Position numbers and translations under genes: made by a program
DNA from: Endomychus coccineus
Lineage: Eukaryota > Arthropoda > Insecta > Coleoptera > Endomychidae
NCBI GenBank assembly: GCA_958510875.1
Contig: OY294068.1
Span: 197,370,315-197,434,314, forward strand
Length of the DNA: 64,000 nucleotides
Direction of reading: 5' to 3'
Shown here: piece by piece, positions 49,101 through 60,462 of the stretch
Layout of the letters: each line of letters begins with the position of its first letter
Numbering within the stretch: position 1 is the first letter of the stretch
The notes under the pieces: generated by a model
What the model saw: only the letters and a program-made list of their open reading frames with translations
Databases searched by the model: none
Told to the model about the DNA's origin: nothing

Positions 49101-52100
49101 TATTACAATTTTATTAAACCTATACCCGAAAATCGGTTATCAGTGTTTGCGAAAACATTTTTTTTCTTGAAAACTACGCAAAATACGGAGTTTTTACAAG
49201 AGTAAGAAAATGAAGATAATGAGTAGGCCTTCCAGATAAAAAAGTCTTAAAACCGTATTCCCACCCCTACAAAAATGGGGGAAAAAATGCCAAGGGGTGA
49301 GGGTGGTTCCAACCCCTCTACAATTTTCTTTGGGTTTTTTTGATTACTAAAAGTAAGCTAATCATCTAGAATACACATTTACCAAATTTCATTAAATTTG
49401 TATAAAGCACTTCGGAACAACATACAAAAATGTATTTTTTTTAGTAAACTTTGAACTCTTCTCACGGACAAACGGTACATTTTGGTATACAGGTAAATTG
49501 GGCTCAATCGACTTATTTTGACCTCTAGAATACGTGGTAGCTCTGTGTCCCAGCAATATTGGGACACCCTGTATATGCATTACCATCCAAAATCAGTTCA
49601 AATTAACCATTTGTATGATTTTTTTTTAAATATTGTACTGGAATCGCCGTTTATTTATTATTTATTGTTTATTAGCCGTATAAGCAATTTCCCCCAGTTG
49701 GGATGTGGTCGGCCTTCGTTTGTAGGTGATTACGAATCAAATGAGCCCTATTACATCAAAATCTGTGACTTACTACGAGAGAATTTATTTAGTTTGGTCG
49801 ATTTTGGGCTTCATTGTAATAATAAAATGTGTCACACGAAGCCATTATAGCGAACGTGAAGCAAAAGAAACAAAAGCCAGGAACAGTCGAAATGCCCGAT
49901 TCTGCGATTATAGTTAAACACTTACGTTTGTTTTATAATCGAAGTCGGCGTAGTATTTGAAAAAATTTATAAGAAGGCCCACGAGACCGCCCTGGTACGT
50001 TTGCACAAATCCCCGGGCTTTGTCCACCGGCAAGGTATACTTGATCGTATCCCAACCTAGAAAACGAAAAAAAAAGTAATGACGTGTACGTCCAACGTAG
50101 ATACCGTCGCATTACCATCGATAACGATGCTGGTCGTGGGATTCAGGGCTCGTACGGTTTTCACAGACAACAAGTAGGAACACGTTTGCAAGTAGAAAAT
50201 GGCCATCATCGCGAGTGCGTAGGTGGTAATGTGCTCGTTCAAGTTGCAAAAGGACGACCATTTTTTCAATACGAGGATTAGTTGTTGTGAAATGGGTTGT
50301 ATGTCGAAGCATAACCTACGAGAGAAATCTCATCATTCATTTGAGCACACCTTTCGGTAGATATCGAAGGATACTAACCTCAAAAATTTGGTATTTTCCA
50401 CGCTCAAACCGTGACGGAACGAAATGTCGCAATCCAGCTCGGTACCGCGATGTTTCAGTCGGATAATTGGGGTCCTCGCTGACGGTCTACTGGTGATGTC
50501 GTAGAAATGCTGGTTGCATTTTTTGAACAACTCGCGAGCCGTCTTGATGAGTTTGTGCTGATTTTGCACGTCCTGATATTTGACGCCGTCGTACATACCA
50601 CCGATATCTATGAAGACGTCCAAATCGCTGGTCTGCGTAAGGAAAATTACTTCATCAGGTGGAATACATGAAACGGGTGTTTATAGGATTTGGATTAGAT
50701 ATGATTTATTCATTTTTATTGCTATAGTTCATAGACAAGTGTTAATACACTTTACCGAACACATAGCAGAATGGCTAGTGAAGGAATTTGGCAACTTCCA
50801 ACCTCCACGAAGATTGTTTGCAAAAAGTTCTTTGGAACAAGTTGCAAACTTGAAGCCCTAGTTTCATTTGATGTTGTTCCACTGTTCACAAATTCTAGAG
50901 AAATGACTTTAAAATATTAATATCCCCGATACATACGGTACAGTATATTTGATCCTTACTCTTTATGAATGAAGCAAAATTATTTCACTTTCAACAAAAA
51001 TGTCTATAAAAAAACAAGCGGATTTGCAACGGGCGGGCAATCCATTCTCCCCTTTTCTGGGAAATATTATACTAAGCGAACTTACATACTCAAAATCAAA
51101 ATAAAATCAGTCTCCATAAGTTTGGCGCAGATATGTCTACAAAAATAAACGGGGTTTTCAAAGGAGAAACGCAAACTCTAGAAACAATTTTAGGTAACAA
51201 AAGAGATTGACACAAAAAAGTGCTTTTTTAATATGTAGACCTACGGAAAATCCAATTTTCATAAAAAATAAGTTACTAATTGTTTCATAAAGAACATTTC
51301 TAAATTTTAAAATATAATCAAGTCTAATAAGTCGATACAGGGTCTCCAAACTTTCCAGCCTTAGGACTACACTGTTTACTCCAGTTAGTTCCAAGGACCA
51401 AAATCCTTTTAGTTTTCTTGCCATTATCTATAATTTCTATTTCTATCTATCTTTATTGTTACGACCGCGACACTTGACGACACCTGGTGATAACACGCGG
51501 AAATAGGTAGTGGTAGGACCCTTTATCGATAACAAATAGCGCTAGTAGTACTTTCGAAAGCGCAGTAGCAATTAAGCATTCACGAATAATCTTCTTGTTT
51601 CGAGAAAGTTTCGGTATATTCCACCCACTCATAAATGAAAGTAATTGGAGTATAAAAACGCTAGCGGCGCGACCGCGAGTCAGTCCGCCTAGGGAAGGGG
51701 AACGGAGCGTGTTGTGAAATAAAGTAGTGCGTAACTCCTTAAGACGTGCTTGTGCGTGTTTAAAAGACACCTTCGTAACAGTATTTTGATATGTTTTTGT
51801 ATGTGATTTACTACGATGGAAAAGAAGCGAAAAGTAGACAGTGAATGCAGAACATTCAAAGATCAATGGGACTTTCAATATTTCGTAATTCAGTCCAGTA
51901 AGAAGCCACTATGTTTGATTTGCAATGAAACCAAAGCCGTTCTGAAAGAATATAACATTAAACGTCATTACGAAACGAAACATTTTCAAAATTAGTTTGC
52001 GGACAGAAATATTGAAGCTTTAAAGCGCGGATTGAAATCACAGCAATCTTTGTTTACATAACTCAATACTGAACAAGAGGCTGCAACTCGTGCCGGCTTT

Positions 52101-55100
52101 CGAGTGGCTCTTGAAATTGCGAAACGTGAAAAACCATTCACCGATGGAGAAATGTTCAAAGAATGCGTAATTGCAGTAACCGAAGAAATGTGCCCCCAAA
52201 AGGTATATTTATTTAAAACTGTCAGTATGTCAGCAAACATCGTGGCTCGGAGGGTAGAAGACATCGCAGAAAATATATCATCTTAACTGTCTCGACAAAA
52301 ATTGACATCTTGAGTGGTTTTCCCTGGCCTTGGATGAGTCAACGGATGTGCCAGATACTGCTGAGGTGTTGATTTTTATTCGAGGAGTAGATAAAAGGTA
52401 TGAAGAACTTCTTGATATCGATAGTATTCACGGCACGACTACTGGGGAAGATATTCTTAAGGGAGTTGAAAATGCCATTAATAAAAAGAACCTTCAATGG
52501 AAAAACTTGAAATCTATTACTACTGTTGGAGGCAAAAACATGAGTGGTAAACATAAAGGATTGGTTGCTCTTGTGTCAAAGGCTGTAGAAAATGATGTGG
52601 TTCGAAACCATTAGTCTTACATTGTATCATTCATCAACAGTCCTTGTGCGGGAAATGTTTAGATATGTCTGAAGTTGTAAAACCAGTCATATCAGTTGTT
52701 AATTTCATCAAATCCACTAGGCTGAATCACCGACAATTCCGCGAGAATGACTTACCATATCATACTGCCGTAAGCTGGCTTTGTTGCGGAAAAGTCCTTC
52801 GGCGCTTTTTTGAACTTCGCGCAGTGATCGAAATTTTTTTGAATGCCCTCTTACCGAATTACAAAATAGCGAATGGCTGTGGAAGTTAGCATTCTATGTC
52901 GATTTGACAAAACATATGAAGGAACTGAATTTGAAATTGCAAGTTATGATGTTAGTGTTCATTTCAATTATTTGTTAGTTATTAAGCTTTACCTAGCAAG
53001 TAAATAAAACCGAGTTATTATCATTCTGCGCCTTTTTATCCAACTTATCACAATGTAGTATAGGAATCTTCCATTTCTATACGAGATTACCTAAAATCCC
53101 TAAGTTATAGAATGCGACCTTATTTCTATTTAGTAATGTTATTAAGTATATGTTTAGATCTCGGAGCTGACCCACAAGCAATATGTTTATGTTGTGTTAA
53201 TATATTAAACATATTGTGTGGCACAGATACCTTGAATTCTTAGACTAGATAACTAGGACATAATAACAATAACATCACATTAAATTATAATATATATATA
53301 CTTATGTAGGACATACATTCATTCATAATAGATTGTACATTAGTATTTGTACTATTATTATGTAGAGCGAGACTTCAAGTCGTAATGGCGTCAAGCTCTA
53401 CCTTAAGTAAAGTAACTCTTTTCTAAGTGTTGTGTTTCAATCCACTATGCCTCCACCAGGACCACGGGTCAGGTTAGGGCGAACCGCCCAACATTAAAAC
53501 CTCTTCCCCACAGGACGACCGTTGACAACAATCTAACTTTACAACAACAACAACAATAACAACAAGAAGCCATTAGCTGTCGCGGGTCAGATTGATGACA
53601 CTGGCGGGCCGGATTTGGCCCGCGGGCGTAGTTTGGAGACCACTGGTCTATATAAAGTTTGCATTGTCGCGATAACTAGTTAATTATTGAATATTAATGA
53701 ACTTGCAATATGTTTAGGCGCGTTTATGAGAGCCTAAAATTTGCGTAACTATTTTTTTATAACATTTAGAGAAGTTTTCAAAATAAGGCATCGACTTTTC
53801 ACGAATTATGTTTTCACTTTCCATTTTTCATTAAATAGGGATAATTACACCTGCAAACACTTAATTATGTTTGATTTAACAATATTTTTGAAACAAATTT
53901 GACAGGTATTTGCAATAAACAATAATATCACACCCCATTACAATAATTCTATTTTTTTGTAATATTGAGCATTATTTGAAAGCAAAATGTTACTTGTGAC
54001 ACACAATTATAGAGAGAAATCGATGTAGAATCTGATTACGGAAAACTGTCGATTTAAAAAAAAACGCAACTTGATATTTTTCTGAAAAAAAAGGTACGCT
54101 GTGGAATAAAATCGTTTGCGAGTTACGTTGATTTTTTTTGTAGATCAGATATAACCGGGACAATAAACGACCAGCGACAAAGCGAACACTTACCTTGTTG
54201 CCCAGCCCTGAAATTCTGGATCCAAAGGGATACGCTTTGCAATCGCCGAAAATCGACGTTAACGCCTTCTCCATGTCCCTACAACAAGCGACGACGTCAC
54301 CACCGAAATTCAAAACGTCTTCGGCCTCGTTCAACAACACCAACGCTTCGTTGTTTAGGAATTTTTCGGACGCGAACAGCTTCTTGACGTTATCGTCCAA
54401 CGCGATCGCTGAAATGTGAATGTTTACATAGTCGATAATCGATTGTAACTCATTATACCCTTCTTTTTCTCGACTTTGCGTCCGTTGGTGGACAAGTGAC
54501 GGTTCAGCGACAGTTCGTCGCCGAATATGATTACGTTGCAGGTGATACACTCGTATTCACACACCTTTTCTCGTCTACTTTTGGCTATCAATTCGTGTCT
54601 GCAACAACGGTTGGATTAGGGTGTGAACATAAATTGATCAGGACTTTCTTCCTGCGTTATCAAAAATAATTCTTTAGGGAGTTAATGGGAACACTTGAGT
54701 CTCCAATTGGGACTCACAATTAAAGTTTATTGCTCAAAATAATCCCCCTGACAACAATGTTTGAAGTAATCGGAAACGATTTTCCAAGTTTCTTCTACGT
54801 TTCCTTCACATCTTTGGTTTTATTTAATCACGACAAGAAAATGTATCGTTAATATTGGTAAAGGAAAACAAGTCGATCGCACCCTTAAACTTTTTTCAGA
54901 GTTTTGGCAATCATCAGTTCAGATGTGTACTGAGTCCTTAGTTGCACCCCATTCTAACAAATTAGCAAATTTGTGGGTATACATTCGATATTGACGATAA
55001 AATCGAACTCTGAACACCAAAATTATCCGAAAACGACCCTAAAGTCGGAGTTTTGGTCGAATTCATCTATTTTCTTAATAAATAAATTGTTTATAACAAA

Positions 55101-58100
55101 TCTTTATCCGATCAAAAACTGTCAAATTTTGCATTTATTAGAAATTTTTTATACAATCTCAAAAATGAGCTAATTGAATTGTTTATTTATTGTTTATAAG
55201 CAATATAAACAATTTTCGCAACTTTATTTGTGGTCAACTTTTTTTCTGATGATATTTTGAAGAGAATGTCCCATCAAAATCGATCCATTTCCCAAGGATT
55301 TACGAGTCCAATACCCATTTGACTGCACTACTTAGAAAATTTGCTAGAACTTCGATCTAACTTACTTATTCGGACCTTTTACGAAATGATTGGACCAGGA
55401 TTGTTCGTCGAAAAACCTCAAATTGCAAATCTCACAATAATAAATATAATCCAGGGGAGGCATGTTCGCTTGTTGTAAGTGGTGCGGTTGGGCCAGATGG
55501 ACGTTTATTTCGTGCCTTTCGAAGCGATTCTTCATGCCTTTGCAAACGGTACAAATAATGGACGAGCCGCCGCTCGCTTTAAGTATTGGTATGTGATCCT
55601 TGAACCTGTGAGGAATCCATTGTAAGGGGTCGTTCGACTTCGGATTCATCACCGATTTTATTATATCGTGGGATCCTTCTTTGCCTAAAATCGTGGATAA
55701 TTTTATTAGGACAATTGAAAAGATAATAATTTACCGGTTAACCGGAAGTTGATATCGACTTACTTTAAAAGAAGACCCAAAACATTTAACTTTAGAAGTT
55801 GTAGAATTAAAATCAAATTCAGACAAATAAATAATTATAATAATAACAAATTTATTTTCGCCATTTAATACAATATAATAATAAATAATAATTACTTAAA
55901 TTAAATTATATAAAATAATATACAGTAATAAGAAAATAAATGATTTACCATTTAAGCCAAACTGGTTTGAACATGATGGGATATAGCATAAAGGCAAAAA
56001 CAAAAATCAAAGAGAAAAGAAAAAGAAAACATAGAAAGGACCAATTATCAAATAATAAAATTTAATACGATTTATGTTAATTAATTATATTTATTTAATA
56101 TGCCTATGAACATAATGTATGTAATCTAGCTTTTACAATTATCATCCATTTTTTAAATCTTGTGATTTAAAAAAAAATAAACTACAAGTAAGTAGATGGT
56201 AGATTTTTCTCAAGATAAGTAAGTGACACTTATACGTAAATTCATTGGAAATAGGTCACATTAACACATATGTTTACTATATTTTCGGCTTTACGTACGT
56301 TTCGGTCGTATGACCATCATCAGAAGACGTTTGAAAACTAATTCATCAACTACAACGCAGAATTTTTTCAACTAATTGTACTAAGTTCTAAGCCTCTTTA
56401 CCATATTAATTTTAATTAACAATGTCTACGTTGCAACAACGATCAGAATACCAACAACGATCAGAATACGATTAATTGAAATTGTAGCACATTAACCTTC
56501 AAATATATGAATATGAAATGAAAAACTACTACACAGTAATTTTTCTATAGTGGTTTACAAAAGATATTTGGTCTCAACGATATCTTCACTATAATTCAGT
56601 TGCACCAACAACTCATAAAAGAAGTGTCCATCATCATCTCTTTTGGGGAGGGGGCTTAGCCCCCTGATGCACTTAGGCCACTTAGTTGGGCCCATTGTGC
56701 GCCCCGTGGTCACAGCCTATTCTATTCTAGCAGGTTTGTGGTCCGCCAGAAACCCAGAATATTGCCAGTACTGGCTTCCATAAGTTCATCTGGGAGCAGT
56801 TTTGATTCTCCTAAGTGTCGGTGCCTGAGGGATGCTAATGCTGGGCATTCCTACCGGATGTGAGAGGCAGTTTCTTCCGCCTCTCTGCATTTCGTACATA
56901 TTGGGTCATCTGTGATGCCCATAGTGTGGAGATGTTTGTTAAGACGACAGTGTTACAAACATACTCACAGATCGCGCTGTAAAATTGTCACTGCCATAAA
57001 ACCGTCCAAAAAAATTAGCTCGTAATACATTGGAAAGAAATGGCTACCCGAAAAGGTTTTTTAACCTCATCAATAAAGAAAGAATAAACAAAATCTATAA
57101 CATCCAATATTACCATTACTCTAAACAAAATTTAGAAAAAAGAATGTAGGGCCATAAGTATAGCACTAAAAACAAAAACTTAGAAAATACTACTGCTCTT
57201 GCTAAACACTGTTTTGATTATAACCATCAGTTCAATTATACAAAAGCCTAAAATATTAGCTAAAGAAACAAATTATTATAAAAGACCTAGCCTGGAGTTG
57301 ATTCACATAAAAAAGTGCTAATTCTGTAGACAGTTGAACCGATGTACAATCATTGAGTCAAATTTATATAAATTTAATTAATTAGGCACTTTCAAATGTC
57401 TATGTATTTCTTAATAATGTTTAAAATTGTGTTTATGTAGAAAGCTGATACAATCATTATGCAGGGTGTTGAAATTTAAAAAAAATACGTTTTTTGTGAA
57501 TATCTCCAGAACCGTTTATCGTACAGAAAACAGCTTTTGTAAGCATTTTCTACTCGTAGTAAGGTATGTTTCGTGAGATAAATTTTTTTTTAGTCATAAT
57601 TGGTGAAGATATTGAAGGGCTAGTGAGTGTTTTTCTCCCCAACTTCTACGCCACTGGAAAAAGTACGGTTTTGAGACGCCCATTTGAACCACCAATGTTT
57701 TCTACACAAAAAGTTGATTTAAATCAACTTTCATGTTGAAAAACATGGTCAATTTTTTGGTTTTGTTACTTGTTCTAACGTTTAACTCAATTTTGTTTAA
57801 TTAGTAACAAAAAAATTGTATTTCAAAACATTGACAATGCTTTTCAACATAAAAGTTGATTTTTTTCGAAAACGGTCAACTTTAGAGCTTATGACCAAGT
57901 ACCTTTTTTGTGTAGAAAACATTGGCGGTTCAAATGGGCGTCTCAAAACCTTACTTTTTCCAGTGGCGTAGAAGTTGGGGAAAAAAACACCCACTACCCC
58001 TTCAAAATCTTCACCAATTATGACTAAAAAAAAATTTTTTTATTGCACAAAACATAGCCTACTATGAGTAGAGATTGCTTACTAAAGCTGTTTTCTGTAC

Positions 58101-59777
58101 GATGAACGGTTCCGGAGATATTCGCAAAAAGCAATTTTTTTTTCAATTTCAACAGCCTGTATCTCTTAAACGAATTGATTTAGAGAAAAATGTTATATGA
58201 AAGACCCCTATTATTTTTAGAAGTTCTATCGTTTGCCGAAGTTATGAACGAAAAAACTGAAACACCCTGTATATTTTTAACAGCAGTAACAGCAAACCAC
58301 ATATATCTTTCATATGAAGAATATTCCTATGTTCATTCTTACCTGAATTCGATGGAATTCCAACCTCCCCTTCAGACCTTGCATTGGCGAGTGCAGTCTT
58401 CGATTTTGATTTCTCTGGCGTTTTGGGTTTGGCGGTAATTTTGTTGACATTGTGCTCGATCGAAGACGGTGTGATTGGTAAAGCATCATCAAACCGTTCT
58501 TCATCTTTTAAAAGCTTCAGATTTCCATAGACCTGTAGTTGTGCATCTAACAGAAAATACTGGGTCTGTTTGGCCGAAGACATGTGTAAATGTATAACCT
58601 TCATCTTGTGTTGATGATTGGCAATGTGACTTACAAGATCGGTCTTCCTCACATACATTTTGCATAGTACACATTTCAATAATGCCATATCTTGGTCAGG
58701 TAAAAAGAAAACTTGATGGGATTGATGTGCCGGATCTTGCTTATACCAAGTTTCATGATAGCTTTTAAGGATACATACAGGCCCAGGTTCGGACGCAAAT
58801 TTCAAATGCCGCTGACCAAATACATGATTCGTAACACTATGCTTAGATATTCTAGCATGATAACCCAAGTCGCAAATGCATAGAAGACAAACTGCACGAT
58901 GGCTACCTCCTTTTTGAATAGTGTACTCTTTTATTTTGTCTATTCTTCTAACGGATGTCATTAAACTCTCAGGATATATCACCCTTTCGATGGCTTCGTC
59001 ATATTTTATTGTAAAATTAAACTTGAATGAATTTAAAGTTTGATTTTGGTTTGAATCAGCTGCATCAATATTACTATTAGGCAAGTCAGAAGAGGTATCT
59101 TCGTCCGCTCTCTTTTCTTCATCAAAAACACTACTTCCACTTCCAGACTCATAATTACTCGATGGACCATTCATATCGTTTGTGTCATTATTGCTTCCTT
59201 CCGCTCTTTGATGATTTATGTTCAAATCAAGATGCAGATCTGGAACTTCATTATGTTTCTTGACAACTTCTGTTACATACTGCAAACTTTGCAGGTTGTT
59301 ACAACTTTCAGCTGTATCCAAATTCTCAGCATTGTCCAATTTGGTGCTTTCTACAGTCCTGAAGTCTGTTTTCAATGACTCTACGAATAGTTTTTCAAAA
59401 TGTTCATGATTTTGCAAAATTGACCAGGTATCTTGGAAAGGCTTCACAACAATGTGTTTGTTGCACGATCCACACTTATATTGCCGTTCTTTCTTATTAT
59501 ATGACTTACCTACCTCTGATATTGCTGACTCTAACTGTTTCTTTAAATTCAATAACAAATATAAATGCTCTTCTTTCTCTGAATCACTACATGTTAAAAG
59601 CGATAATCTAGCTGTACTATTGAACCAATATGAAAATTGTTGAATTTGATCTTTCACATTAAGGCCCAAGTTGTTTACATTTAATGTCAAATAAGATTGG
59701 TCTTCTATGGAGTTTAAGGTTAAATTTTCATCCGAAACGAATAAATTTTCAGCTACGTGTTCACCCATTAGCACCAT
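46111..59777 (-). CDS. zinc-finger terminal uridylyltransferase / non-canonical poly(A) polymerase
   Basis: Exons in coding order: 59777-58343, 55684-55366, 54598-54459, 54408-54194, 50632-50379, 50315-50116, 50056-49926, 46383-46111. Phases join to 988 aa. The N-terminal two-thirds has several C2H2-like fingers (YKCGSCNKH, CLLCICDLG...H, LKCVLCKMYV...HIANH, IICTVCKGM...H, YYCEICNLRF...H, YECITCNVIIF...H). It then enters a Cid1/TUT nucleotidyltransferase: GSRISGLGNK, the two metal aspartates in SDLDVFIDIG and the third in GTELDCDISF. A PAP/Cid1-associated domain follows (YQGGLVGLLINFF ... FCIQDPFDLSHN). It should add uridines or adenines to RNA 3' ends; substrate and location cannot be read from sequence. 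It could be an insect TUT1 relative. AATAAA follows the stop by about 50 nt (46061-46056). Confidence 0.88.
47323..49571 (-). mobile_element. Tc1/mariner-superfamily transposon with 465 bp inverted repeats
   Basis: Ends CAGGGTGTCCCAATATTGC... and its inverse; TIRs 47323-47787 and 49107-49571 are both 465 bp and nearly identical. TA flanks both sides. It encodes one broken transposase on the minus strand. Confidence 0.95.
47836..48905 (-). pseudogene. mariner-type transposase with one frameshift
   Basis: An N-terminal helix-turn-helix region (MNFPFNEQTDMLLVLGYCQG) is followed by the DDE core: ILFTDESCF, FMHDGAPPHFARAV and WPPRSPDLNP. The frame then shifts: DLNP should be followed by a few residues and FIWGELKRQVY, but FIWGEL is in another frame (48063-47836). 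A short deletion near 48028 explains it. Length and motifs are otherwise complete, so this element was probably inactivated recently. Confidence 0.9.
50780..51150 (+). mobile_element. decayed Penelope-like RT fragment
   Basis: Broken frames encode SFDVVPLFTNSREMTLKY (Penelope RT motif, compare [12 protein letters not shown] in the intact copy), then FNKNVYKKTSGFATGGQSI, the degraded counterpart of the [14 protein letters not shown] region. Too diverged to be the same subfamily as the 15-20 kb copies. Confidence 0.7.
51457..51780 (+). mobile_element. solo LTR nested in the hAT
   Basis: 324 bp beginning TGTTACGACCGCGAC and ending CTTCGTAACA, so TGTTACG/CGTAACA terminal inverted repeats. It has a TATA-like GTATAAAAA near 51650 and AATAAA near 51718. 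No gag or pol and no second LTR. A clean target duplication was not found. Confidence 0.75.
51816..52889 (+). pseudogene. hAT transposase remnant (GTF2IRD2/ZBED-like)
   Basis: Starts MEKKRKVDSECRTFKDQW and has a BED-like finger (CLICNE...H...H). Later frames encode AFEMFKECVIAV-type sequence, DESTDVPDTAEVLIFIRGVD and CIIHQQSLCGKCL, as in GTF2IRD2-like hAT proteins. Several stops and frame breaks (first near 51994) make it non-functional. The C-terminal dimerisation domain is missing. Confidence 0.82.
53046..53300 (+). repeat. ~240 bp dispersed repeat, copy 2
   Basis: Reverse-complement match to 20700-20945. It sits between the broken hAT transposase and the hAT right end. The following 180 bp, up to the CCACCAGGACCACGGG region, may belong to it but has no partner in the window. 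Confidence 0.85.
54950..55331. mobile_element. foldback family A, single-arm copy
   Basis: Matches the right arm of 11315-12703 in order: GAATTCATCTATTTT, TTATTTATTGTTTATAAGC, CAACTTTATTTGTGGTC, AAAATCGATCCATTTCCC, and the terminus ACCCATTTGACTGCACTA at 55314-55331. The second arm is absent. Lies in intron 2 of the uridylyltransferase gene. Confidence 0.85.
55690..56275. other. AT-rich part of uridylyltransferase intron 1
   Basis: AT-rich stretch with many TAATAA words; no feature recognised. Confidence 0.5.
56280..56335 (-). ncRNA. hammerhead-ribozyme motif
   Basis: On the minus strand the core CTGATGA (56323-56317) is followed by TGGTCATACGACC, which folds as stem II (GGTC/GACC, ATAC loop), then GAAAC (56303-56299). 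Downstream GTACGTAAAGCCG can give a very short stem III and a stem I against upstream CGTCTT. This matches the minimal hammerheads known from Penelope-like elements, although the nearest Penelope scrap (57000) reads the other way. Activity is not proven. Confidence 0.65.
56640..56990 (-). mobile_element. LINE 3' end remnant
   Basis: Minus-strand translation gives HCRLNKHLHTMGI, then CTKCREAEETASHI and ECPALASLRHRHLG: the C..C..H..C region after the RNase H domain of jockey/R1-type LINEs. A non-coding tail with GGGGGCTAAGCCCCC follows. An in-frame stop shows decay. Confidence 0.75.
57000..57375 (+). mobile_element. decayed Penelope-like 3' coding remnant
   Basis: Broken frames encode RNTLERNGYPKRFFNLINKE (compare [20 protein letters not shown] in the intact copy), then LENTTALAKHCFDYNHQFNY, the GIY-YIG domain end. 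Intermediate sequence is deleted and stops are present. Different subfamily from the intact pair. Confidence 0.78.
57463..58165. mobile_element. ~700 bp inverted-repeat element (MITE-like)
   Basis: Begins CAGGGTGTTGAAATT and ends AATTTCAACAGCCTG. About 250 bp arms match when inverted (TATCTCCAGAACCGTTTATCG / CGATGAACGGTTCCGGAGATA, CCCCAACTTCTACGCCACTGG, TTCAAATGGGCGTCTCAAAAC). No coding capacity. A separate CACCCTGTATA at 58261-58271 is a similar end. Confidence 0.85.
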
Positions 59778-60347
59778 ATTTGAACTGTTAGATTATTTTA
59801 TACCAAACTTGCCATTTTTATACGAAAATCGACTGTTGTAGACGAAACAATGATAGAGATTTCAAAACAGTACAGAACAAAAATTTGTTATCGCTTTGTT
59901 GGCTTGCCTATCTTATCATAAACATAAGCCCTTTCCTTTTCCTCTTATCTTGTTGAAATAATGATAAAATTATTTGTCCATCTCCATCGTCCTGGTTCTG
60001 TATCTTGGAAAGCTATGACTCACAGAATAATAATTTCATAGAGTAACTAAAAGTAAAATGACGACTGTAGGGCAACAAAATAGTTATCATCTCCACCACT
60101 ACTTTCGTATAGAGCAGCGCTTCAGCCCATCTACTATTTATTATGAACATCCAAAATAAACGTCCTTCCAAAATGGGTATTGATTGCAATATTAAGTGAA
60201 ATTTGAACTTGGAGACAGCTGTTGCGATAAAAATGGACGTTAAATGGTAGAAAAGATTGAAATTCATGACTGATTAAACAATTATATCGTTTAGCCCTTT
60301 ACATGTGATGTGAAATTTTATCAATATTGTAAAATAAACTCTACCAT
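59778..60347. other. region upstream of the uridylyltransferase gene
   Basis: The promoter of the minus-strand gene (ATG at 59777) should lie here. No core motif was assigned, and no gene is seen. Confidence 0.5.
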
Positions 60348-60462
60348 GTTTATATCACTTTTATTTGTAACGTCAGTTACTCGAGTTTCAGACGGTATTC
60401 TAATACTGATGCCTAATTTTGCTGGAACTCTAGTTAAAGTTACAAATAAAAGTGATATCAAC
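60348..60462. repeat. long imperfect hairpin
   Basis: A 24 nt arm (60348-60371, ATATCACTTTTATTTGTAAC core) pairs with 60439-60462 with one mismatch. Weaker pairing continues inward (GAGTTTCAG / CTGGAACTC). Loop about 45 nt. It could be a MITE or a small-RNA precursor-like fold; nothing in the sequence decides. Confidence 0.75.

Larger units (their letters stand above)
46455..49820. mobile_element. foldback element, family B, split by a mariner-type insertion
   Basis: Without the nested element this is about 1.1 kb of long inverted repeat. Left arm (46455-46990) words such as GATTCGTAATCACCTA, GGCCGACCACATCCCAA and ACTGATTTTGGATGGTAAT appear inverted in the right arm, which is cut in two: 47095-47322 and 49572-49820. 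No coding capacity. It shares AATTATCCGAAA and TTTATAAACAATT words with family A, but its ends differ. It lies in intron 7 of the uridylyltransferase gene. Confidence 0.85.
51338..53645 (+). mobile_element. degraded hAT transposon, ends present
   Basis: Left end CAGGGTCTCCAAACT at 51338 and right end AGTTTGGAGACCACTG at 53645 form short imperfect inverted repeats. The right subterminal GGGCCGGATTTGGCCCGCGGGC is typical of vertebrate- and insect-type GTF2IRD2-like hATs. Flanks GTCGATA (left) and GTCTATA (right) may be a decayed 8 bp target duplication. It carries a solo LTR and a broken transposase, and lies in intron 4 of the uridylyltransferase gene, opposite strand. Confidence 0.85.

Noticed and set aside
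50057..50281. Plus-strand and alternative-frame ORFs over the uridylyltransferase exons
   Set aside because: Shadows of the true minus-strand exon 50315-50116.
53990..54550. A single 186-codon minus-strand gene
   Set aside because: Its first part is in the wrong frame. The phase-consistent reading is two exons (54598-54459 and 54408-54194) separated by a 50 nt intron, which restores a zinc finger.
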